In this document: one piece after another, positions 42,858-51,681 of the stretch | How the letters are laid out: every line of letters begins with the position of its first letter | How positions within the stretch are numbered: position 1 is the first letter of the stretch | NCBI RefSeq assembly: GCF_003086795.1 | Contig: NZ_CP026003.1 | Coordinates: forward strand, 1,198,777 to 1,262,776 | Direction of reading: 5' to 3' | DNA from: Stenotrophomonas sp. SAU14A_NAIMI4_5 | Lineage (GTDB): Bacteria > Pseudomonadota > Gammaproteobacteria > Xanthomonadales > Xanthomonadaceae | DNA: 64,000 nt | Notes under the pieces: generated by a model | Databases searched by the model: none | What the model saw: only the letters and a program-made list of their open reading frames with translations | What the model was told of the DNA's origin: nothing | Translations under genes and position numbers: made by a program

Positions 42858-44471
42858 ATGTCGCACAATCCATGGTGGCGCGGAGCCGTCATCTACCAGA
42901 TCTACCCGCGCAGCTACCTCGACGCCAGCGGCGACGGGGTGGGCGACCTGCCGGGCATCATCCAGCGCCTGGACCACATCGCGGCGCTGGGCGCCGATGC
43001 GATCTGGATCTCGCCGTTCTTCAAGTCGCCGATGGCCGATTTCGGCTATGACATCGCCGATTACCGCGATGTCGACCCGCTGTTCGGCAGCCTGGAGGAC
43101 TTCGACCGCCTGCTGGCCAAGGCGCATGGCCTGGGCCTGAAGGTGATGATCGACCAGGTGCTCAGCCACACCTCGCTGGAGCATGCCTGGTTCCGCGAGA
43201 GCCGCCAGGACCGCACCAACCCCAAGGCCGACTGGTACGTGTGGGCCGACCCGCGCGAGGACGGCACCCCGCCCAACAACTGGCTGTCGCTGTTCGGTGG
43301 CGGCGCCTGGCAGTGGGAACCGCGCCGCGAGCAGTACTACCTGCACAACTTCCTGGTCGACCAGCCGGATCTGAACTTCCATAACCCGGACGTGCAGCAG
43401 GCCACGCTGGACAACGTGCGGTTCTGGCTGGACCGCGGCGTGGACGGCTTCCGCCTGGACGCCATCAACTTCTGCTTCCACGACGCGCAGCTGCGCGACA
43501 ACCCGCCCAAGCCGGCGGACAAGCGCGTGGGCCGCGGCTTCAGCCCGGACAACCCGTACGCCTACCAGTACCACTACTACAACAACACCCAGCCGGAAAA
43601 CCTGCCGTTCCTGGAGCAGCTGCGTGCGCTGCTGGACGAGTACCCGGGCGCGGTGAGCCTGGGCGAGATTTCCTCGGAGGACTCGCTGGCCACCACCGCC
43701 GAGTACACCCAGGACGGCCGCCTGCACATGGGCTACAGCTTCGAGCTGCTGGTGGACGACTACAGCGCGGCCTACATCCGCGATACGGTCTCGCGCCTGG
43801 AAGCGGTGATGACCGAGGGTTGGCCGTGCTGGGCGGTGTCCAACCATGACGTGGAGCGGGCCGTGAGCCGCTGGGGCGGCCGCCCGTCCGACCCGCGCCT
43901 GGCCCGCATGCTGGTGGCGATGCTGTGCAGCCTGCGCGGTTCGGTCTGCCTGTACCAGGGCGAGGAGCTGGGCCTGGCCGAGGCCGAGGTGGCCTTCGAG
44001 GACCTGCAGGACCCCTACGGCATCACCTTCTGGCCGAACTTCAAGGGCCGCGACGGCTGCCGCACGCCGCTGCCGTGGACCGACGCCCCGCTGGCCGGCT
44101 TCACCACCGGCAAGCCCTGGCTGCCGATCCCGGCCGAGCACCGGGCGGCGGCGGTGGCGGTGCAGGACGCCGACCCGGGTTCGGTCCTGGCGGCCTTCCG
44201 GGCCTTCCTGGCCTGGCGGCGGACCCAGCCGACCCTGCAGCACGGGGACATCCGTTTCCTGGACAGTGCCGAGCCAGTGCTGCTGTTCGAGCGTATGCTT
44301 GCAGATGAAACCCTCCTGCTGGCCTTCAACCTGTCGGCCGAGGCGGTCAGCCATCCGCTGCCGGCCGGTACCTGGCAGCAGCTGGACGTGCCGGGCCCGG
44401 ATGCGGGCACGGTCGAGGGCACTGAACTGCGGCTGCCGCCGCGCGCGGTGTATTGCGCACGACGCAGCTGA
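42858..44471 (+). CDS. GH13 alpha-glucosidase (Xgt/AglA-like)
   Basis: This 537-residue cytoplasmic GH13 enzyme has GVDGFRLDAINF with nucleophile Asp201, LGEISSE with acid/base Glu270, and SNHDVERA with Asp331. The positions and length agree with the Xanthomonas alpha-glucosyl-transfer enzyme and Halomonas HaG (GH13_23). These cut maltose and other alpha-glucosides and can transglucosylate. The start ATG at 42858 follows GGAGGGGGGC. There is no signal peptide. It lies 2 kb from the maltodextrin cluster but shares its operator motif, so it is expected to finish degradation of maltose imported by the MFS transporter. Confidence 0.9.
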   Translation: MSHNPWWRGAVIYQIYPRSYLDASGDGVGDLPGIIQRLDHIAALGADAIWISPFFKSPMADFGYDIADYRDVDPLFGSLEDFDRLLAKAHGLGLKVMIDQVLSHTSLEHAWFRESRQDRTNPKADWYVWADPREDGTPPNNWLSLFGGGAWQWEPRREQYYLHNFLVDQPDLNFHNPDVQQATLDNVRFWLDRGVDGFRLDAINFCFHDAQLRDNPPKPADKRVGRGFSPDNPYAYQYHYYNNTQPENLPFLEQLRALLDEYPGAVSLGEISSEDSLATTAEYTQDGRLHMGYSFELLVDDYSAAYIRDTVSRLEAVMTEGWPCWAVSNHDVERAVSRWGGRPSDPRLARMLVAMLCSLRGSVCLYQGEELGLAEAEVAFEDLQDPYGITFWPNFKGRDGCRTPLPWTDAPLAGFTTGKPWLPIPAEHRAAAVAVQDADPGSVLAAFRAFLAWRRTQPTLQHGDIRFLDSAEPVLLFERMLADETLLLAFNLSAEAVSHPLPAGTWQQLDVPGPDAGTVEGTELRLPPRAVYCARRS

Positions 44472-44497
44472 CCGATTTCTCCGGTGGCGGTACTTGC

Positions 44498-44530
44498 GGG
44501 GACGGGGCCGAAGCGCCCCGTCCCTTTTTT
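44498..44530 (+). terminator. Rho-independent terminator after the alpha-glucosidase
   Basis: GGGACGGGGC and GCGCCCCGTCCC pair around CGAA and are followed by TTTTTT. It lies 26 bases past the stop codon. Confidence 0.9.
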
Positions 44531-44624
44531 GTGGGTGGCCGATGGCCGTCACTTTCCAACTATTGGAATGGAATCGGCCGGGGTGGGCGTGGACACTGGT
44601 GGCCCCCTCCGTGGTGGACCTCCG

Positions 44625-45413
44625 ATGCGTTTCTTTACTTCCCTGATGCGGGTGTTGTTGCTGGCAGCGGCACTTTCGGCTGCCCACCCTCTCTCCGCTA
44701 CGCCCATCATGATCGTGGGCCCCGCGCTGGAGGATGCCTTCGAGGGTTCGGACGTGGTGCCTGGCTTGAAGCAGTTGCTCGGACCGGAGTACGCGGCATT
44801 CCGGCGCAACTTCGATGAGTCGGCGGTGTCGGTGCCGCTCAAGAGTGGTGGCTTGATGCTGGTCGGATGGCGGCTGGGCTTTCCTGATTCCTACGGAGCT
44901 GTGGTGGTCCTGCACCCAGACGGAAGCCTGGACGCGGCTTACTACAATGCGGGCGAGCGTGCTCCGCGTTACTTCTCGAATTCAGCCCAGCCTCACCACC
45001 GGGCGCTGCGGGCCTGGGCCAGGCAATACGTTGGCGATACGCCGCAGGCCTTTCCGGACGGTTGGGATTCGCAAGTTGCTGTGGATCTTCCCAGCGAAGA
45101 AGACCAGGCGGCCATGCGCGCCGTTGCCGCTGCGATCTGGTCGCCGCCCCTGGCGCAGGGCTGGAACATGAACACCGAGGTGGGCCGCGTCCTTGGTGAG
45201 ACAACCAAGTACATCATGGACTGCTCTGCTGCCTTCAGCCTCGTGCCAAAGCCGGTGGGTTGGGTGCCCGGCTGGGCGTATGTCGCAACGAAGTCAGTCC
45301 AGATCGTCGCCTATGTTACGGGGGCCTCGGCGCATCGGGTCTATCGAACCTGTGTCATCGGCACCGCCAGCCGCCAGCGGCCTTTCATCGAGCTGGCGTC
45401 TGCCGAGATCTGA
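44625..45413 (+). CDS. Exported protein of unknown function
   Basis: This 262-residue protein has a signal peptide (about 1-26, ending PLSAT). The central part (GGLMLVGWRLGFPDSYGAVVVLHPDGSLDAAYYNAGERAPRYFSN) faintly recalls Ivy-type lysozyme inhibitors, which have a similar strand-turn-strand arrangement, but the diagnostic Cys motif of Ivy is missing, so this is only a suggestion. Base use is somewhat less GC-biased at third positions than in neighbouring genes, possibly acquired. The start ATG at 44625 follows a GGTGGACCTCC stretch. A 44-residue membrane protein gene follows by 18 bases. Confidence 0.65.
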   Translation: MRFFTSLMRVLLLAAALSAAHPLSATPIMIVGPALEDAFEGSDVVPGLKQLLGPEYAAFRRNFDESAVSVPLKSGGLMLVGWRLGFPDSYGAVVVLHPDGSLDAAYYNAGERAPRYFSNSAQPHHRALRAWARQYVGDTPQAFPDGWDSQVAVDLPSEEDQAAMRAVAAAIWSPPLAQGWNMNTEVGRVLGETTKYIMDCSAAFSLVPKPVGWVPGWAYVATKSVQIVAYVTGASAHRVYRTCVIGTASRQRPFIELASAEI

Positions 45414-45431
45414 GCGACGGGTGCCGCTTCC

Positions 45432-45566
45432 ATGTGGGAACTGCTGGGCGAGATCGCTTCCCTTGCTCTGAACCATGTTGGTCACGCGCTTGGTCGATTC
45501 AGTGGGCGCATCCTGCTGGTGCTGATGCTGGTCATCGCGATCGGCTGCGCGCTGATGGTCTCATGA
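45432..45566 (+). CDS. 44-residue single-span membrane protein
   Basis: The frame ATG 45432 to TGA 45566 encodes MWELLGEIASLALNH at its start, followed by an amphipathic stretch (GHALGRFSGR) and a hydrophobic helix at about 27-42 (ILLVLMLVIAIGCALM). It begins 18 bases after the stop of the exported 262-residue protein and reads in the same direction. Short size makes coding status uncertain. If real it may be a partner of the upstream protein or a small inner-membrane peptide. Confidence 0.45.
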   Translation: MWELLGEIASLALNHVGHALGRFSGRILLVLMLVIAIGCALMVS

Positions 45567-45580
45567 TCTCCTTCTGAGTG

Positions 45581-45683
45581 AATCCATGCATGGCGTGGAT
45601 CCACGGAATCCACGCATGGCGTGGATCTACTGGAATCCATGCATGGCGTGGATCTACGGAATCCGCGCATGGCGTGGATCTAC
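45581..45683. repeat. Four tandem GTAG palindromes
   Basis: Four units of the ATCCACGCATGGCGTGGATC type start at 45581, 45607, 45634 and 45660, spaced 26-27 bases, all with leftward header (CTAC at the right end; CCAC in the first). This is the only tandem array of the family in the window. Confidence 0.88.
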
Positions 45684-45928
45684 GGGAGGACGTTGGCCGT
45701 GGTGGGGGCGGACCGTTGATCTGTGCGATGTCGCGCAGAAGATCGACGTCGCCAAGCATGGCGCAGCGTGGCGCGTTGGATGCCGTCGAACGGCCGTGTG
45801 CATCCTGCCGATGTGAAGTCCATCGCGGTCCTCGTCAGTCGGCCTCGCATTTGCAACAAGTCCGATGGCCTCGCGGCGGGTCGACAGCAAATACTCGGGC
45901 CTCCTCAATCGATGGACAGGAGAACCCG
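45684..45928. other. Intergenic region, no gene recognised
   Basis: Several short frames cross this stretch, but none has a start context or composition that convinces me. It should contain the promoter of the Cys-rich secreted protein gene. Confidence 0.4.
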
Positions 45929-46231
45929 ATGAAGTTCACTTCGGTTTTTGCAGCAGCAGCCGTCGCATGCATCGTCTTCGCAGAAACGGCAACGGCGCAG
46001 ACATCGCCGCCCGACAGCCAGCAGCAGACCTGTCAGACCGCGTGGTATCAGTCTGAGGCTTCCCGCAGCTGTTCGCTCAACTACATGTTTTCGTTCCCGC
46101 CGGACTTCTGCAAGGTCAGTGCGGACTGCGTCCGCGCGGACGGCAGCAGGCAGGGGAACGTAGAGCAGACACGGCTGCAGAACGTCCCGTCGCTCCGCAA
46201 CTGCGACGGTCGTCTGGGCTTCAACTGCTGA
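45929..46231 (+). CDS. Small secreted six-cysteine protein
   Basis: This 100-residue protein has a signal peptide (about 1-23, ending ETATA). The mature part has six cysteines (Cys35, 48, 61, 67, 92, 100), enough for three disulfides, and ends in a Cys. The start ATG at 45929 follows GACAGGAGAACCCG. No family is recognised. Codon use is weaker in third-position GC than in core genes, suggesting acquisition or rapid evolution. A strong terminator follows. Confidence 0.65.
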   Translation: MKFTSVFAAAAVACIVFAETATAQTSPPDSQQQTCQTAWYQSEASRSCSLNYMFSFPPDFCKVSADCVRADGSRQGNVEQTRLQNVPSLRNCDGRLGFNC

Positions 46232-46265
46232 GGTCTGGCGCGAGCGATGTCGAACGGGCCAAAAG

Positions 46266-46292
46266 AAAACCCGCTGCCTGCGCAGCGGGTTT
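46266..46292 (+). terminator. Terminator after the six-cysteine protein gene
   Basis: AACCCGCTGC and GCAGCGGGTT form a ten-pair stem with loop CTGC and TTT at its end. Confidence 0.85.
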
Positions 46293-46316
46293 CCGGTCCT
46301 GCTCCCCGTGTTGCGT

Positions 46317-46370
46317 CGCCGGGCATGGCCCGGCGCTACCGGTGGGTTGCCGGCCAGCGGCCGGCACTAC
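46317..46370. repeat. Two GTAG palindromes
   Basis: Copies lie at 46317-46339 and 46348-46370, both with leftward header, just past the receptor gene's stop. Confidence 0.88.
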
Positions 46371-46379
46371 CGATCGTGG

Positions 46380-49139
46380 TTAGAACTTGTAGTTCACGCC
46401 CAGCACGTAGGTGCGGCCCCACTCGATGTATTCCAGCGGGCGGTCCTTGGTGCCGGCGTAGGTGCGGTACGGCTCGTTGGTCAGGTTGCTTCCCTGCAGC
46501 AGCAGGGTCAGGCCACGCATGGCGCTGCTGTCGCTGAAGGTGTAGCTGATCTGCGCATCGGTCACGTTCTCGCCCACCACGTAACGCAGCGTGCGGTTGC
46601 CGTTGAAGTTGCCGATCTCACCGATGAAGTCCGAACGACGGCGCTGGCTCACGCGTGCTTCGAAACCATTGCGCTCGAAGTAGGCGGTGAAGTTGTACAC
46701 GCGGTCGGACAGGCCGGGCAGGCTGATCGGATCCGAACCCACGCTGGAGGCGCTTTCCGGGTCGAGGATCTTGATGTCGCTCTTGTTGAAGGTGGCGCTG
46801 GCCTGCACGCCGAAGCCACGCAGGCTCTCGGTCAGCATGTCCAGCGGGAACGATGCGGTCAGTTCCAGGCCCTTCAGCGTGCCGCCCTTGCCGTTTTCCG
46901 GGGTGGAGAACGTACCGGTGGTCAGCACCGGCACGGTCATGCCCGGCGGCGGCACGTAGCTGCCCAGCAGGTCGGTGAAGTCGTAGTCGTCCACCGACTG
47001 GGTGTAGACGTAGCTTTTCAGGTCCTTGTAGAAGATCGCGGCGGCCACGTAGGCCTTCTCACCGAAGTACTTCTCGTAGGACAGGTCGAGCGCGGTGGCA
47101 CGCCACGGATCCAGCAGCGGGTTGCCGCCGCTGCCGCCGGGCTTGCCGGTGGCCGTATCCACGCCGAATTCCAGGCCGGCACGCATCTGGTCCACGCGCG
47201 GGCGCGCGACCTGCTTGGCCGCGGCGAAGCGCAGCGTCTGCTGGTGCGGGAACATGAAGGCCAGGTTCAAGCTCGGCAGCCAGTCGTTGTAGGTCTTGCC
47301 GTTGGAATACGGCTGGATGTTGCTGCCGGCCGGCTGCGAGCTGTCCCAGTAGCGCGAATCCGAGCTCTGGTCGGTGTGCTGCATCTGCACGCCGATGTTG
47401 CCGCGCACGCCCACTTCACCGATGTCGGTGTTGAGGTTCAGGCGCGCCCAGGCGGTGGTGATCTTTTCCTGCACGACCCACGACTTCGGGATCAGGTAAT
47501 CGAGGTTGTCGACCGGATCGAAGGTCATGTAGCGGCCGACGGCCGCCGGCACGTTCCAGGCCGGGATGTAGCCGATGCCGGCAAAGCCCAGATTGACCGG
47601 CGAATACTGCAGGTCCGAGGCGATGTTGGCATCGCCCTGTGCGCCCAGCAGGATGTTGCCTTCGGACTGGGTCTTCACCTTGCGGCGGTCGGCGTAGTTC
47701 ACGCCCACATCGATGTCCGGCGCCCACGAGGCAACGGCCTCGGGCAAGGCAATCGTCGCGGCCAGCTTGGCACCCTTCAGGCGGTCTTCCACCTGCGGCA
47801 CCTTGCCGTAGCCGGAGCCGTAGATGGTGTTGGTCAGGAACAGCGCATCGGGGTTGGAGTAATCCAGGCCCGGGGTGATCTGCGAGAAACCATTCGGGCG
47901 GATCTGCAGGCCGATGGTGTCCAGCTGCGGCATCGGGGTGAGCTGCAGGTTGTTTTCCAGGTTCAGCTCATCGCGCGTGGCCTTGGAGTAGTTCACATCG
48001 GCGACCAGCTTGACGCTGCCGAAGGTGAACTCGTTGTTCCAGCCGAACGCATCGATCTTGTCCTTGCGCTTGTTGTACATGCCGCGCACCAGCGGGTACA
48101 CGCCGCTGGCGGTGCCACCGGTGAAGGTGCCATCGGCATTGACCTGCGGGTTGCTGATCAGCAGGCCCGGGGTATAGCCACCGTTGTAGTTGCTCAGGTT
48201 GAGCTCGAACTGGTTGGCGGTGTCGATCTGCTCGGCTTCGGTGTGGAACGCATCGAAGGTGCTGGTCCAGGCGTTGTTCGGCCGGAACTGGATGGTGGCC
48301 ATCACGCCGTCGCGCTTGTTGTTGCCGGTACGGCGCAGCGCCTTGATGCCATCGGAGAAGTAGGTGCCCGCGGCCACGCCCGGACGATTGCCGTTGGTGG
48401 TCTGCTCGGTGGTCCACGGCTCGTACAGGCCGACCTGGTTTTCCTGGATCGGGTTGTCGCTGTGCGCGTAGCCGATCGAGATGCCCAGGGTTTTGTCGAA
48501 GAACTGGTCGATGTAGCTGGCGCTGAAGCGGTTGCCGAATTCATCGACGTTGGCGGCTTCGCCGAGCGAGCTCTTCTGCAGGCGGCCGCTCACCGCGATC
48601 ACGCGGTCGGGGAAGCTGAGCGGACGCACGGTCTGCATGTCGATGGTGCCCGACAGGCCCTGGCCGACCAGGGCGGCGTCCGGGGTCTTGTAGACGGTCA
48701 CGCCGTTGACCAGTTCCGAGGGGTACTGGTCGAACTCGACGCTGCGGTTGTCGCCGGTGCTGACCACTTCACGCCCGTTGAGCAGGGTGGTGGCGAAGTC
48801 GGGCGAAAGGCCGCGCACGCTGATGACCTGGGCACGGCCGGCCACGCGCTGGGCGGCCAGGCCGGGCAGGCGGCCCAGCGATTCGGCGATGCTGACGTCG
48901 GGCAGCTTGCCGATGTCTTCGGCCGAGATCGCTTCGACCACCGACGTGGCGTCCTGCTTGATCGCGATGGCGTTCTCGATGCCGCGGCGGATGCCGGTGA
49001 CCTGCACGGTGTCCAGGTTGGTGGCGGACGTACCGGTGGTGGCGGTTTCAGTGGACTGCGTGGACTGTGCCGATGCCAGCGACGGCACCAGTACAACGGC
49101 CAGCGCCAGACTCAGCGCGGTGCGCTTGTGGTTCAACAT
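46380..49139 (-). CDS. TonB-dependent receptor for malto-oligosaccharides
   Basis: This 919-residue outer-membrane receptor has a signal peptide (about 1-24, SLASAQ). The plug starts DTVQVTGIRRGIENAIAIKQ with ISAEDIGKLPDVSIAESLGRLPGL, the pattern of the large carbohydrate-type TonB receptors, and the barrel ends in F. The start is ATG 49139, preceded by GGGAGGGGAAA. It lies next to maltodextrin-degrading enzymes and has the ATACGTAT operator 124 bases upstream, so starch oligosaccharides are the expected cargo, as with Caulobacter MalA. It is the only gene in its transcript before two GTAG repeats. Confidence 0.9.
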   Translation of the reverse strand: MLNHKRTALSLALAVVLVPSLASAQSTQSTETATTGTSATNLDTVQVTGIRRGIENAIAIKQDATSVVEAISAEDIGKLPDVSIAESLGRLPGLAAQRVAGRAQVISVRGLSPDFATTLLNGREVVSTGDNRSVEFDQYPSELVNGVTVYKTPDAALVGQGLSGTIDMQTVRPLSFPDRVIAVSGRLQKSSLGEAANVDEFGNRFSASYIDQFFDKTLGISIGYAHSDNPIQENQVGLYEPWTTEQTTNGNRPGVAAGTYFSDGIKALRRTGNNKRDGVMATIQFRPNNAWTSTFDAFHTEAEQIDTANQFELNLSNYNGGYTPGLLISNPQVNADGTFTGGTASGVYPLVRGMYNKRKDKIDAFGWNNEFTFGSVKLVADVNYSKATRDELNLENNLQLTPMPQLDTIGLQIRPNGFSQITPGLDYSNPDALFLTNTIYGSGYGKVPQVEDRLKGAKLAATIALPEAVASWAPDIDVGVNYADRRKVKTQSEGNILLGAQGDANIASDLQYSPVNLGFAGIGYIPAWNVPAAVGRYMTFDPVDNLDYLIPKSWVVQEKITTAWARLNLNTDIGEVGVRGNIGVQMQHTDQSSDSRYWDSSQPAGSNIQPYSNGKTYNDWLPSLNLAFMFPHQQTLRFAAAKQVARPRVDQMRAGLEFGVDTATGKPGGSGGNPLLDPWRATALDLSYEKYFGEKAYVAAAIFYKDLKSYVYTQSVDDYDFTDLLGSYVPPPGMTVPVLTTGTFSTPENGKGGTLKGLELTASFPLDMLTESLRGFGVQASATFNKSDIKILDPESASSVGSDPISLPGLSDRVYNFTAYFERNGFEARVSQRRRSDFIGEIGNFNGNRTLRYVVGENVTDAQISYTFSDSSAMRGLTLLLQGSNLTNEPYRTYAGTKDRPLEYIEWGRTYVLGVNYKF

Positions 49140-49262
49140 TTTCCCCTCCCAGGCAATGTTGTAGAGCATCTTGTGGTCGTCCCGGCGGTGCCGTGGACGT
49201 GCGACGCGGTGGCCGCTGTCGTCGCCGCTATGGTAGGCAGCGGCTTCTCCGCGGGAATCACC

Positions 49263-49277
49263 CTGCATACGTATTCA
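49263..49277. promoter_or_regulatory. Palindromic operator site 2 (ATACGTAT core)
   Basis: CTGCATACGTATTCA is the inverse of site 1 (exact over 15 bases). It lies 124 bases upstream of the maltodextrin receptor gene. Confidence 0.75.
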
Positions 49278-49327
49278 ATGGCTTTCACAGCGTTGTAATC
49301 GATTCCAGTGCCCGGATCCCGGTGGCG

Positions 49328-49386
49328 CCTGCCGCTGGCCGGCAACCACGTGATGCGGATGGATGCCGGCCAGCGGCCGGCACTAC
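49328..49386. repeat. Facing GTAG palindromes, one degenerate
   Basis: A partial copy with GCCGCTGGCCGGC (49328-49346) faces a full copy (49363-49386) just past the GH97 stop codon. Confidence 0.75.
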
Positions 49387-49394
49387 CGTTCCAA

Positions 49395-51446
49395 TCAGAG
49401 CGGGGTGAACCGGATCGCCTGGCCACCGCCCGGTGCCAGCACCAGGGTCAGTGCATCGGCGCTGGTCACCTCGCGCGTCTCGCGCTTGAACGCGAACGGA
49501 TTGCTGCGGAAATCCGCGCCTTCGCCATCGCGGTAGATCTCGGCGCGATAGCGCACGCCCGGTTCCAGGAAGCCCAGCGACACCGGCAGCACGCGGCCGT
49601 GCTCATCGGTGATGCTGCCCAGGAACCAGTCGCGGCTGTTGCGGTCGCGTCGCACGATGGTCACGTAGTCGCCCACTTCGCCATCGAGCACGCGGCTCTG
49701 TTCCCAGTCCACCGCCACATCCTCGATGAACCGGAACGCTTCGCGGTGCTGCAGGTAATGCTCGGGCAGGTCGGCGGCCATCTGGATCGGGCTGTACAGC
49801 ACCACGTACAGCGCCAGCTGGCGGGCCAGCGTGCTGGGAATGGCCTGGCCGTGGCGGCCCTTCAGGCTGAGGATGCCGGGCGTGTAATCGAACGGCCCGG
49901 ACAGCATGCGGGTGAACACCAGGTTGACCTCGTGTTCGGGCGGGTTCGGCGGCTGGCCCCAGGCGTTGTACTCCATGCCGCGCGCGCCTTCGCGCGAGAT
50001 CCAGTTCGGGTAGGTGCGGCGCAGGCCGGTGTCCTTGATCGGCTCATGCGGGTTCACCGACAGGTGCCGCTGTGCGGCTTCCTGCACCACCTTCAGATGA
50101 TGGCGGGCCATGAACTGGCCGTCGTGCCACTCGCGCCACAGCGGGCCGCCGGCCGGATTGCGGCGGTCGATCTGGCCGTCATCGCAGACGTAGCCGGTCT
50201 TGAACTGGTCAATGCCCAGCCGCGCATACAGGTCCAGCGCGGCGCCCAGCTGGTCCTCGTAATGCTCGATGGCGCAGCCGGTTTCGTGGTGGCCGATCAG
50301 GTGCACGCCCTTCTTCAGGCCGTAGGCGGACAGCGCCTCGATATCGAAATCGGGCGTGGCGCGGGTGAAATCGAAGTCGTAACCGTTGCCTACCCACATG
50401 CCGTCCCAGCCGGGATTCCAGCCTTCCACCAGCACGCCGCGGAAGCCGTGGGCAGCGGCGAAGTCGATCACCTTCTTCGTCTTGGCGGTGGTGGCGGCAT
50501 GCTTCGGGCCGGTCGCCCAGCTTTCGTTGTCCAGGTGCATCGACCACCACACGCCCAGATACTTGGCCGGCTTCACCCAGCTCACGTCGCCCAGCGCATT
50601 GGGCTCGTTGAGGTTGAGGATCAGGTCCGACTCGACCAGGCCGCCGGCGTGGTCGGCGATCTGCAGGGTGCGCCACGGCGTGGCGAAGGGCAGGGCGCGG
50701 CGCACCTTCCAGCCTTCGGCCGAGGGCGAAAGCTGCGCGCGCAGGCGCTGGCCCTCGGTGCGGCGCAGCCACATGCCGGCGTAGTCCACCAGCGCTGCCT
50801 CGTGGATGGCCACGTGCAGGCCGTCGTGGCTGCGCAGGGTCATCGGCGTGTGCACCAGCGGTACTTCGCGCAGCGGCGTGCGCTGGTACAGGTATTCGTA
50901 GTGGATCGGTTCGCCGGCCGGAATCCACCAGGCGGTCGAGTCGGGCGCGATGGCGAACTCGGTCAGCTCGTCATCGATGATCGCCTCGCGCAGGTTGGGC
51001 TGCTCGGGGAACACATAGCGGAAGCCGAGCCCGTCGTCGTACACGCGGAACACCACGTCCAGGCGGCGCTTGCTGCCGGTGGTCTCGGCCAGCTGCACGG
51101 TCAGCTCGTTGAAGTGGTTGCGGGTGACCCGGCGCTCGCCCCAGGGCTGTTCCCAGGTGTCATCGACGCTGCGCCGCTGCTGGCCGAGCAGGGCGAAATC
51201 GCGGTCGAGGCGGCCGTCGCGCAGTTCGAAGCCGAGCTTGGAATCGGCCACCACGGGTTCGCCGAAGCGTTCGACGCGGTAGCGCGCGGTGCCACCGTCC
51301 AGCACCAGCCTGACCGTGAGCACCTTGCCCGGTGATTCAACGCTGGCGACCTGTGGCGCGGCCTGGGCAAGGGTGGCCAGGCCCAGCAGGGCCAGCCCGG
51401 ACAGATGCGCGAACACCGCGCGTAGTGCAGCAGATGAAGCCGGCAT
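49395..51446 (-). CDS. GH97 alpha-glucosidase (SusB-like)
   Basis: This 683-residue periplasmic enzyme has a signal peptide (about 1-29, LAQAA). It has an N-terminal beta-sandwich (to about 270), a TIM barrel (GFRGVLVEGWNPGWDG, IGHHETG with Glu388, VNPHEPIKDTG with Glu468) and a C-terminal sheet. Two Glu in these positions match inverting GH97 members such as SusB, which release glucose from maltodextrins. The start at 51446 has GGGAGGGGAA, the same initiation sequence as the receptor gene. It is divergent from the six-hairpin glycosidase, with operator site 3 between them. Confidence 0.9.
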   Translation of the reverse strand: MPASSAALRAVFAHLSGLALLGLATLAQAAPQVASVESPGKVLTVRLVLDGGTARYRVERFGEPVVADSKLGFELRDGRLDRDFALLGQQRRSVDDTWEQPWGERRVTRNHFNELTVQLAETTGSKRRLDVVFRVYDDGLGFRYVFPEQPNLREAIIDDELTEFAIAPDSTAWWIPAGEPIHYEYLYQRTPLREVPLVHTPMTLRSHDGLHVAIHEAALVDYAGMWLRRTEGQRLRAQLSPSAEGWKVRRALPFATPWRTLQIADHAGGLVESDLILNLNEPNALGDVSWVKPAKYLGVWWSMHLDNESWATGPKHAATTAKTKKVIDFAAAHGFRGVLVEGWNPGWDGMWVGNGYDFDFTRATPDFDIEALSAYGLKKGVHLIGHHETGCAIEHYEDQLGAALDLYARLGIDQFKTGYVCDDGQIDRRNPAGGPLWREWHDGQFMARHHLKVVQEAAQRHLSVNPHEPIKDTGLRRTYPNWISREGARGMEYNAWGQPPNPPEHEVNLVFTRMLSGPFDYTPGILSLKGRHGQAIPSTLARQLALYVVLYSPIQMAADLPEHYLQHREAFRFIEDVAVDWEQSRVLDGEVGDYVTIVRRDRNSRDWFLGSITDEHGRVLPVSLGFLEPGVRYRAEIYRDGEGADFRSNPFAFKRETREVTSADALTLVLAPGGGQAIRFTPL

Positions 51447-51519
51447 TTCCCCTCCCAAGGCGCCATTGGCAGACCCGGACCATAAGCCAGCGCGGCGGCC
51501 TGTCTTCACGCAACGGCGA

Positions 51520-51534
51520 TGAATACGTATGCAA
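51520..51534. promoter_or_regulatory. Palindromic operator site 3 (ATACGTAT core)
   Basis: TGAATACGTATGCAA sits between the divergent GH97 and six-hairpin glycosidase genes, 74 bases from the former, and could control both directions. Confidence 0.75.
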
Positions 51535-51681
51535 CTGGCCGCAGGCCGCAGCGCCGCGTCTACCATGGGGCCAAGGCACCTTGAGGGAGGCGCCGCGCCC
51601 GCGCACCGTCATGGTGGCGCGGACCCACAACGGTGCAGAGAGGGAGGGAGGTCGACGGGCGCAAGCCGGTCTGCCGCTTCG

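Noticed and set aside
42639..44915. Leftward open frame of 758 codons
   Set aside because: It is antisense to the GH13 alpha-glucosidase and crosses its terminator.
45581..45683. CRISPR-like regular spacing of repeats
   Set aside because: Units are adjacent palindromes with only 2-3 bases between them; there are no spacers and no cas genes.
46308..49298. Rightward open frame of 996 codons
   Set aside because: It is antisense to the maltodextrin receptor and composed of low-complexity Gly/Val/Ala/His sequence.
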